Below, piece by piece: positions 55,619-64,000 of a stretch of DNA of 64,000 nucleotides. Each line of letters starts with the position of its first letter. Positions within the stretch are counted from its first letter, which is position 1. The notes under the pieces are model-generated. The model saw only the letters and a list, made by a program, of their open reading frames with translations. It did not search any database and was not told where the DNA came from. The DNA comes from Larix kaempferi. Its lineage: Eukaryota > Streptophyta > Pinopsida > Pinales > Pinaceae. A program made the position numbers and the translations under genes. The DNA lies in the NCBI GenBank assembly GCA_027924585.1, contig BSBM01000762.1:12009501-12073500 (forward strand). Direction: 5' to 3'.

Positions 55619-55926
55619 AAAATAATGAGTTGATTCCTCCAAAGAATTACAAATATTTACTATTTGAGGTTAGGACAAATCATGAAAAGTTTAAAGATTT
55701 AACTCATGTTTTGACAGGAAAAATTCTATTGGAGAAGCTATCAGATGATTTTGAAGTTTTACATCAGTTAATCATGATAGTTGGAAGAATACCCCAGATT
55801 TCCAGTGTAGATAACATAGAAATGAAGGCATTGGTTAAAGAAATGAAAAGTTATGAGATACCCAAGGTGAATCAATGGAAAATAGTGCAGAAATGTGGAA
55901 AAATTAAGTATAGCTTACACTCCTGA
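55619..55926 (+). pseudogene. H frame, piece 4 (C-terminus)
   Basis: With E and one flank copy removed, piece 3 continues in frame into NNELIPPKNYKYLLFEV and EKLSDDFEVLHQLIMIVGRIP, ending at TGA 55924-55926 after KIKYSLHS. Helical, charged, no recognised family. The open frame visible from 55531 starts inside the E LTR and is a fusion by insertion, not a gene start. Confidence 0.6.
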
Positions 55927-56765
55927 AGACTCATGCTCAAAATTTGCCAGACAATTGCCAGCCAGCATAATTTATGTTTTGAGAAGTTTTGACACTTGTA
56001 TGAAATTTTGACCGAAGTAAAATGTAATACTTAGTTTAACTTTGTTATTTTTAGTTATGAAGCAGTTAGGGTTTTCCTCAAAGAAGGTTTTGTATAAAAC
56101 GACTAATTTGACATCATTGTAAGGGTTGGAACTTATGAGAATGAAAGACATTTGTGTATTGAATATTTAAAGGCTTAATAATAGTTGTAGAGTAGAAGCA
56201 AGCAATTTGGAAGTAGATATTCTCGTGTTAATCCCTTCATATTATGTATTTTCCTTTTCTTTTGTGAATGCTTTTCCTGTTATCTCTTTCCATTATGTGT
56301 TCTTTCATACTTAAAATAAGTGTATGATGAATCATAATTTATATTTTATGCTATGATTTGTTAATTTCAAGTATCCACAATTCATTTTTCATCTAAAGTT
56401 AATATTGGATTTACCATGTTGTGCCCATATTAATGGACTGTTCACTTTTCCTCTTTTATCACCAGCAAATCAAGAACTTGACCATGAATGAATGACTATC
56501 CCACCTCTGTGAAAAGATTAGTATTGTGAAAGCCCTGTGTATCTTTTATATCTTAAGATTATGACTCCATGCTTAGTGAAACCATATTGTTTCAACCATT
56601 ATAAGCTTTAATTCCAGTTGTGTTAGAACATTCCTAGTCATTGTATCTATCTTTTGAGAGAGTCTTCTCTGGTATGAAAGAAGCTAGCTTTCCTCCTAAA
56701 GGTTGGTTTGAAGTACTTACCTCAAGATTATTCTTCCATAACCAAAGGGTAAATTTTGAGTGCTA
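55927..56765 (+). other. 3' tail of the H-bearing unit
   Basis: 839 bp of AT-rich noncoding sequence, with a TATA-like tgtataaaacg near 56091. It ends gagtgctaaca at 56765, where the GA-rich minisatellite begins. The size and the CA end resemble the 885 bp between ORF end and LTR end in E, so this may be the end of an older LTR. Confidence 0.5.
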
Positions 56766-57113
56766 ACAAATAGATAGATATATAGATATATATAGAGAGA
56801 GAATGGAGATTAGGGGTTGAGAGAGAGAGAGAGAGTGATTGGGGATTAGGGATTTAAAGAAAGGGAGTGAGATTAGGGGTGAAGGGTTTTAGAGAGAGAG
56901 AGGGAGAGAGAGGGTTAGTGGGTTTGATAGATAGAGAGAGAGATAGATGGACATAGAATGGAGGTTAGAGGTATAGATAAAGCAAGAGAGAGAGATTGGG
57001 GTTGGGGATTTAAAGAGAGAGAGGGATAAGAAGAGAGAGATTGGGTGTTAACCGTTGAGATAGAGAGGAGTAGGTTTGGGGTTTAGATCGAGAGATCGAT
57101 TGGGTGTTAGGGG

Positions 57114-57168
<55 letters not shown>

Positions 57169-57942
57169 GGGGTTAGGGGTTTAGAGAGAGAGAGATTGGG
57201 GGTTAGAGGTTTAAAAGGAGAGAGTGAAAGAGAGAGGGATAGAAAGAGCGAGATTGGGGGTTATGGATTTAAAAGAGAGAGATTGGGGTTTTATATATAG
57301 AGAGAGAGAGATAAAGAGAGAGGGATAAGAAGAGATATATTCAGGATTAGGAGTTTAGAGAGAGAGAGAGAGATTGGTGGTTAGGGGTTTAGAGAGAGAG
57401 ATTGGCGGTTAGGGGTTTAGAGAGAGAGATTGCAGGTTAGGGGTTTACAAAGAGAGATATTGGGGGTTAGGGATTTAGAGAGAGATATATGGAAGGGGAG
57501 AGATTGGTGGTTAGGAGTTTAGAGAGATAATGTGGGTTAAGGGTTTAGAGAGAGAGAGATTGGGGTTGGGGGGTTAAAGAGAGAAATTGGGGGTTAAGGG
57601 TTGAGAGAGAGAGATAGGTGGTTAGGGGTTCAGAGAGAGAGATTGAATGGGTGTTAAGGGTTGAGAGAGAGAGAGAGAGATATTAGGGGTTTGGGGATTA
57701 AACCGAGAGAGAGTCTGAGAGAGAGAGAGAGATATTGGAGGTTAGAGGTTTAGAGAGACAATTAATTGGTGTTAGGGGTTTAGAGAGAGAGAGAGAATGG
57801 GGATTAGGGGTTAAAGAGAGAGAGAAAAAGGGAGAGTGATAGGAAGAGATATTGGGCATTGGGGATTTAGAGAGAGAGATAGAAATAGAGATGGGAAGTT
57901 AGGGGTTTAGAGAGAGAGAGAGATTGGGGGTTATGGGTTCAT

Positions 57943-57986
<44 letters not shown>

Positions 57987-58031
57987 GGGGTTAGGGGTTT
58001 AGAGAGAGAGAGAGAGAGATAGATTGGCGTT

Positions 58032-58085
<54 letters not shown>

Positions 58086-58482
58086 TTTGGGGGTTACGGG
58101 TTTATAGAGAGAGATAGTGAGATTGGGGGTCAGGGGTTTAGAGAGAGAGAGAGATTGGGGATTAGGGGTTTGGAGAGAGAGAGAGATTGGGGATTAGGGG
58201 TTTGGAGAGAGAGAGATTGGTGGTTAGGGGTTTAGAGAGAGAGATTATAGGTTAGGGGTTAAAAAAGAGAGATATTGGGGTTAGGGTTTTAGAGAGAGAG
58301 AGATATAGAGGGAGATATATTTTTAGTTATGGGTTTAGAGAGAGAGATAGGTGGACAAATAATGGATCTTAGGAATAGAGAGAGAGAGAGGGATAAGAAG
58401 ATAGAAATTGGGGGTTAGGGGTTGAGAGAGAGAGAGAGGAGGTTTTGGTTTTAGATCGAGAGATCAATTGGGTGTTAGGGGT

Positions 58483-58516
<34 letters not shown>

Positions 58517-58839
58517 GGGGTTAGGGGATTAGATCGAGAGAGTGTTTGTTTAAGAAAGGGATATTGGAGGTTAGAGGTTTAAAGAGAGAGAGGGAAAAAG
58601 AGAGGGATAGGAAGAGAGATATTGGGATTTAGTGGTTTAGAGAGAGAGGGAAAGAGAGAGGAATATTAAGAGAGAGATTGGGATTTAGTGGTTTAGAGAG
58701 AGAGATTGCAATTTAGGGTCGTTTAGAGATAGAGAAAGGGATTGCAATTTAGGGCCGTAAGTGGTTTAGAGAGAGAGATTGCAATTTAGGGTCGTTTAGA
58801 GATAGAGAAAGGGATTGCAATTTAGGGCCGTAAGTGGTT

Positions 58840-58892
<53 letters not shown>

Positions 58893-59225
58893 GGGGTTAT
58901 GGGTTTAGATAGATAGATAGAGAGAGAGAGATACTACTGGTTAGGGGTTTAGAGAGAGATATTGGTGGTTAGAGGTTTGGGACATGGATTGGAGGTTAGG
59001 GGTTTACAAGAAGAGAGATTGGCTGTTAGGGTTTTATCGAGAGAAAGATTGAAAGAAATATATTGGTGGTTAGGGTTTTAGAAAGAGAGATAATGGTTTG
59101 TGACAAAGAGATTAGGGGTTAAGTGTTTACAAAGAGAGAGAGAGAGATTGTGTGTTAAGGTTTTGGGGAGAGAGAGAGAGAGAGAGAGAAAGAAAGAGAG
59201 AGATTGACATTGGGGGTTAGCGGTC

Positions 59226-59276
<51 letters not shown>

Positions 59277-59657
59277 GGGTTTAGGGGTTTAGAGAGAGAG
59301 ATATGGGAGGTAAGGGGTTTACAGAGAGATATATAGAAAGAGAGAGGTTGGATTTTAGGGGTTTAAAGAGAGATATTGGGGGTTAGGGGTTCGGATTGAG
59401 AGAGAGATAGAGAGAGATTAGGTCTTAGGGGTTTGCAGAGAGGTATTGGAGGTTAGGGGTTTAGGTAGAGAGATAGAGAGATTGGGAGTTAGGGGTTTAA
59501 AGAGGGAAAGATAGAAACATATATATTGGTGGTTATAGGTGTATATAGAGAGAGATAGAGAGACAATGGAGTTTAGGGTTTGGGAGAGAGATAGAGATTG
59601 GAGGTTAGGGGTTTTAAGAGAGAGAGAGAGAGAGAGACATTGGGGGTTATGGTTTTG

Positions 59658-59729
<72 letters not shown>

Positions 59730-60376
59730 TATGGGTTTCAAGATAGAGATAGACAAAGAGAGAGATTGAGGGTTAGGGGTTTAGATATCGAGATAGAAAA
59801 AGAGAGAGATTGAGAGTTATGACTAGGTTTTGAAAGAGAGATAGAAAGAGGGATAATTGGGGTTAGGGATTTAGAAATAGAAGGAGAGATGTTGGGTGTT
59901 AGGTGTTTAGAGACAGAATTAGGAAAGAGAGAGATTAGGAGTTATGGGTTTAGAGAGAGAGATATTGTGTTTTAAGGGGTAGAAATTAGGGGTTTAGATA
60001 AATAGAGAGAGAGAGATAAGGGGTTGAGATTTAGGGGCTTAGAGAGAGAGAGCGAGAGAGAGAGGGATTTGAGGGAGTTAGGGGTTTATAGAGAGAGATT
60101 TTGGGGTTAGGGTTTTAGATAGATAGATAGAAAGGGAGAGAGATAATGGGTTTAGGGGTTTAGATAGAGATATTAGTGTTAAGGTTTTAGGGAGAGGGAT
60201 TGGAGGTTACAGGTTTACGAAGAGAGATAATGGGGGTTATGGGTTTACCGAGAGGGAAAGAAAGATATATATTAGTGTTTAGGGTTTAGATAAAGAGAGA
60301 GAGAGAGAGAGAGATTGGGGGTAAGGGCTTTGGATATAGATAGAGAGAGAAAGAAAGATATTGGGGGTTACGGGTT

Positions 60377-60411
<35 letters not shown>

Positions 60412-60863
60412 GAGGTAAGGGGTTTAGAGAGAGATATAGAAAGAGAGAGGTTGGATGTTAGGGTTTTAGAGAGAGAGATATTGGGTGTTAGGGATTCATA
60501 TTGAGAGAGAGAGAGTGAGAGAGAGATAGGCTTGGGGGTTTAGAGAGAGATTGGGTATTAGGGGTTTAGAGAAAGGGATTGGAGGTTAGTTGTTTATATA
60601 GAGAGATATATTGAGGGTTAGGGTTTCAGAGATAGAATGATAGAAAGATAGATATTAGGGTTTAGGGAATTAAAGAGAGAGAAAGAGAAAGAGAGAATGG
60701 AGGTTAGGGTTTGAGAGAGAGAGAGAATGGAGGTTAGGGTTTGAGATAGATAGAGAGAGACTGGGGATTATAGGTTTGTATAGAGAGAGAGTAAGATTGG
60801 GAGTTAGGGGTTTAGAGATAGAGAGAGACAAAGAGAGAGATTGGGGAATAGGAGTTTAGAGAG
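56766..60863. repeat. GA-rich minisatellite with telomere-like core (4.1 kb)
   Basis: Plus strand almost free of C. The recurring pattern is a (GA)n run, then attgggggttaggggttta, with unit length varying around 22-40 bp. Each unit contains TTAGGGG next to GGTTTAG, close to the plant telomere repeat TTTAGGG but never as a clean array. Long pure (GA)n runs occur near 57117-57164, 57947-57982, 58842-58889, 59230-59272 and 59683-59727, and a TA run at about 58030-58060. Open frames here code only for RE and SL repeats and are not genes. Confidence 0.92.
58705..58850. repeat. 73-bp duplication inside the minisatellite
   Basis: Two nearly identical copies starting attgcaatttagggtcg (58705 and 58778), showing recent local duplication. 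Confidence 0.88.
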
Positions 60864-61728
60864 TGTTGAAGCCCCGGGTGTGATGCTGGAATATTTTCCA
60901 AGGCAAATAACAGAAGGTGACAACCCAATTTGAAAGTCTTCAAACAACCCAACAAAAGGGTGGTTATATCCCCAGATTGTCTGGTGTGACTGCCTCCTAC
61001 GGATATTAGGCCTCCGTTGGCTCTTAGGTGAATGGATCTGTCTTCCTGTTAAGGGAGATCAAAATTGCTCTATGTATAAGGGGTAAGTAGTGTTAGCTTA
61101 AGAAATGTCTAATTACACTAGATATGGATTAGGAAATATGATTTAAGTTTGCAGAACAATCAGATATTGAATTTAATAATTGTTTCACCAATTAACAAAC
61201 ATGTGAATTGGATCTGTACTTATCATCTTAATACAAGACTAGACAATGAAAATTGAATGATTTTAGCTTAAGAGTTAAAGCATATATGAGACTGTTCTGT
61301 TAAAATATGCTAATTGAAAAATTGGCATCAATGTGATTATAACTAATTATCATTTGTAGAAATAGATAAAACGATTTAAATAAATAAATTCATTTAACAC
61401 ATAACAACATCCAGATCATATGTTAAGATAAATATAACCTACGAATTGATGTATTTATTGAATTTGCAAAATAAAGCAGTGTTGGTTCATAAACAAGAGT
61501 GAGAAATCGTAATTTATCAAAGAAATTTGACAAATGATACAAAAGAGATAGCAAGAGAAAACTAACTGAATTTTGTTAATCCCTCAAATAATTACAATGT
61601 CTCAAAGAAACAGAGTATCTCTAGTCCTCTTTCAGTGATTATATCCTCCCCCTTCTCTATGATATCTCTCCCCTTAAATAATAATTACATAAAATTACAT
61701 GGGAATATTTTCCATAAAACATGGATCA

Positions 61729-64000
61729 CTAAATATTTCTAATATAGGACTTGCCAAGGGAAATTTTCCACTTGGCCCACACATTTAACAAATCTTCTAC
61801 AACTGGATATTTCACCAGTTCGAGTGCCATTTGGGTATTACAAGTGGAAGAATCCATCTCGCTGTTACACCAAAATGTCGTAACCCTTGTGCAAGTGTCA
61901 TCACCATGACCACTGCAAGTATCGTCATTATGACCAAGTGTCGTTATCATGACCGTTGTGATAATGTCGTCATCTTGACCATTATCTAAACTCTTTGCTT
62001 TGACCCCTAAACTCATTCTGGGCTAAAACACATTCAATTGAAAGATTTTCCTTGCCTAGTTGACCTCTTTAAGTAGGTTGTCACACTTCTCCTTCATCTA
62101 GTGTGCGACGTTGCAATTTTTGGTCATCTAGGGTGAGATAGTGTTGCAACTTGTCTTTCTACAGAGTGCGACGAACCCCCTCTGTCACTCTGTGTTCTTT
62201 ACCAGGGTGCGATGAGGTTGTTTAAAGGCTATTTTGGGGAGTCTCAAGGTCTTTCTAGAAGTTTGTTGAGGTGGAGGCCTATCCCTAGCCTCTAGGTGAG
62301 GTGGAATTTTAGTTCCTAACCTTATGGTAAGATTCCTTAACCATCCCCCCCTAATCCTCAACCTACCCTATCTCTTTAGCCATATATAAACACCCACTCT
62401 CTCCATGGGACGAGGGGAAGGTCTATTGTATCCTTATGCTGATAGAATCCATATTGGTGATTGGGAAGCTTGTACCATCTTGCAGGCTTGTCTTGGACAT
62501 GTTGGATGGAGGATGCAACGTTGAGTCTTTAGTCGTACCTTCATCCTTTCTATGTAATTCCCACTTTTATACAGTTAATATAATCTCTTTCCATAAACTG
62601 TTTTCTCATTGATGATGTTTAGAGTTTTCTTCCTTAACTGTTAACTTAGATCAATCATATGAAATGTATGCTTTCATTGTTTGCTAATATCTATATGTTC
62701 AATAGGGTCTTGTAGCTTGAGATCTGACGATGCTGGAGCATTGGATCAACAAAGAGCAAAGGGATCTGCAAATCTGTGGTAAGCTATCTATCTACTAGTT
62801 TGCACTTCTATTGATCTAGTAAAGTAGATCTATATTTTGTTCTATTTGTTCTAGACTTACGTTAAGCTAGGGATATCACTCCTTAGATCCGTCTTTGGTA
62901 GATTGTCCACGAGACACTCATTCTTCTTCACTTTATGCCATGCATGTAGAGAAATATTGATCTTTATCCCAAAACTAATGGGTTCTTTAATTAAGTCTTT
63001 AACCTCTAAAATTTGAATGTACTTCGGCTGTTAAATTCTACAGTGTTAGAGGCCCAACATGAAGTGGGAACTTTGGCCATCCTCTTCTCTTAGCACTAGT
63101 GAGTTTTGGGAAGACACCATATGTTACTGTTTGATAAGAAATCTCTTCCAACAATAGTCTATCTGGCACAATTCTGGGAAACAGATTGGCTGTATTGCTT
63201 CCCTAGGTCCTGACATAGGAGAAATACTTTCCTACATACCGGAGAGAAGTGACTTAGCATGTCCAGAAAAAGTGGGAGCATTTTCCTTGAAAATCATCAA
63301 ATAAATTGTACCAACAAGATGGTCGAAGATATCATAGATTAAAGGCATGAAATTATCTTCCCACAAGGCTGAGAAATAACTGTGAATAGGTGGTGCAGAA
63401 AGGGTCCAATTCCATCCCATGGAGGGAAACTGAAAGGCCGCACAAAATATTTCCACGATGTAAGCTGAGTAAAAGAAAGTGGGATTTTTGGAGGCTGGGG
63501 TTTTCTGGTAACTTTCAATTGCCACCTTGATTTCCAATGATAAAATTTGAGCCCAGTTGAAGGACTCCCCTGTAGTGAGTACATGGTGTGCAAGGGGTTC
63601 CTACTCAACCTTAAATACTGAGCAATCAGGTAATCTGTATAGCCTATAGAGCATGGACTCAAATAGGGAAAACAACTCTTTAAACTAGTAAATGGGGGTA
63701 GCATTTGTCATCCTTGGATGTGAAGCTTGCAGGGGTACTCATCCAAGATTTTATCATTTCTTCAAAGTTGAATCTTGTCTTGTCGGAATCTAAGAATTTG
63801 GCATTTAGCAATTGGTTGAGTTGTCTTAGGGCATAAGTTCTGGAGAAATATTTGGGCCTAAAAGAGGTTAGATGTGCCATAGAATTCTCATTGAAGGAAT
63901 GGTCTTGAGGTTGGGCATAATAAATTACCCACTTTACGACATTGATATAGAGCATCAGGTTCGGTCTAGCAGCAATGGCATGTAACTAAGACTTACTGAT
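61729..64000 (-). pseudogene. LTR ORF relic in E3
   Basis: N-terminal blocks from the right edge to about 63130 (RTYALRQLNQLLNAKFLDSD, FNFEEMIKSWM, FYSAYIVEIFCAAFQFP, LIYDIFDHLVGTIYL) match the E LTR ORFs. Then comes the C-terminal end split by the solo LTR: HAWHKVKKNE near 62930 and LELVKYPVVEDLLNVWAKWK near 61770-61830. The stop is at 61729. Finding it a third time supports it as a conserved, family-specific protein. Confidence 0.75.
61863..62916 (+). repeat. Solo LTR (1054 bp) inside E3
   Basis: Starts TGTTACACCAAAATGTCG, ends CCACGAGACA; TATATAA at 62384-62390. Flanks ctcgc (61858-61862) and ctcat (62917-62921) differ by two transitions. The E3 ORF homology stops and resumes exactly at these bases. 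The first 120 bp contain a short repeat (tgtcgt-at--tgacc). Confidence 0.7.

Larger units (their letters stand above)
60864..64000 (-). repeat. E3, third copy of the E LTR, inverted, cut by the window edge
   Basis: Begins tgttgaagccccggg, the reverse complement of the E LTR end, and follows it through (ttccaaggc, gacctccgttggc) into the LTR ORF. Contains a solo LTR (61863-62916). The copy is more diverged from E than the E LTRs are from each other. A deletion removed the middle of the ORF around 63000, since N-terminal blocks are directly followed by the C-terminal WHKVKKNE motif. Confidence 0.85.

Noticed and set aside
55531-55926. A 131-codon gene starting at 55531
   Set aside because: Its first 28 codons are E LTR sequence; the rest is the C-terminal piece of frame H.
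59418-59813. Open frames of 70-110 codons on both strands
   Set aside because: They encode RERERE or SLSLSL strings produced by the GA repeat; no start context or motif.
56766-60863. True telomere or interstitial telomere array
   Set aside because: No clean TTTAGGG tandem run; only a telomere-like core within a GA-based unit.

Overview
The window looks like repeat-dense nuclear DNA of a seed plant, possibly a gymnosperm. That guess rests on the plant-type Copia and Gypsy elements, initiator-Met-tRNA primer sites, a Tat-like Gypsy with very long LTRs, and the density of nested elements; no host gene fixes the species. I recognise no ordinary host gene, rRNA, tRNA or CRISPR. Nearly everything that can be explained is LTR retrotransposon, nested several layers deep, and most insertion junctions can be read to the base because the LTRs, 5-bp target duplications (TSDs) and interrupted reading frames agree.

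Left end (1-7306): an autonomous Copia element on the minus strand (X1) has one uninterrupted 1359-codon gag-protease-integrase-RT-RNase H frame. It sits inside the gag-like frame of an older gag-only element (A), also on the minus strand. 7307-12770 is AT-rich sequence with TA microsatellites and a TGCAT-rich stretch, and no recognisable gene.

Middle (12771-55926): a decayed frame of about 1080 codons (H) is split into four pieces by three insertions. B is a deleted Copia with TSD caatc that carries two further insertions: C, a coiled-coil-only element with TSD caaga, and D, a minus-strand Copia with TSD tcaaa. F is a solo LTR with TSD aacta. E is a Tat-like Gypsy of about 25 kb. E has LTRs of about 5.6 kb, each holding its own long reading frame. 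Its internal region encodes gag, protease, an RNase H placed before RT, RT, a degenerate second RNase H, and integrase. Its 3' LTR is interrupted by a tandem array (G) of gag-only elements in the pattern LTR-int-LTR-int-LTR-int-LTR; its 5' LTR carries a hAT-like MITE.

Right end (55927-64000): the tail of the H unit, then 4.1 kb of GA-rich minisatellite with a telomere-like core, then a third, inverted copy (E3) of the E LTR interrupted by a 1.05-kb solo LTR.

Order of events: H and A are oldest; E and B entered H; G entered E; C and D entered B; X1 entered A. By eye the LTR pairs differ by about 12 percent in a sampled stretch of E, 9-10 percent in a sampled stretch of B, 11/239 in C and 8/489 in D. 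The gag-only elements (G, A, B) resemble X1 in LTR start, primer site or gag, so an X1-like element may supply their enzymes. The least explained parts are the long reading frames inside the E LTRs and in H, the palindromic repeat block in the E U3, and the GA/telomere-like minisatellite.
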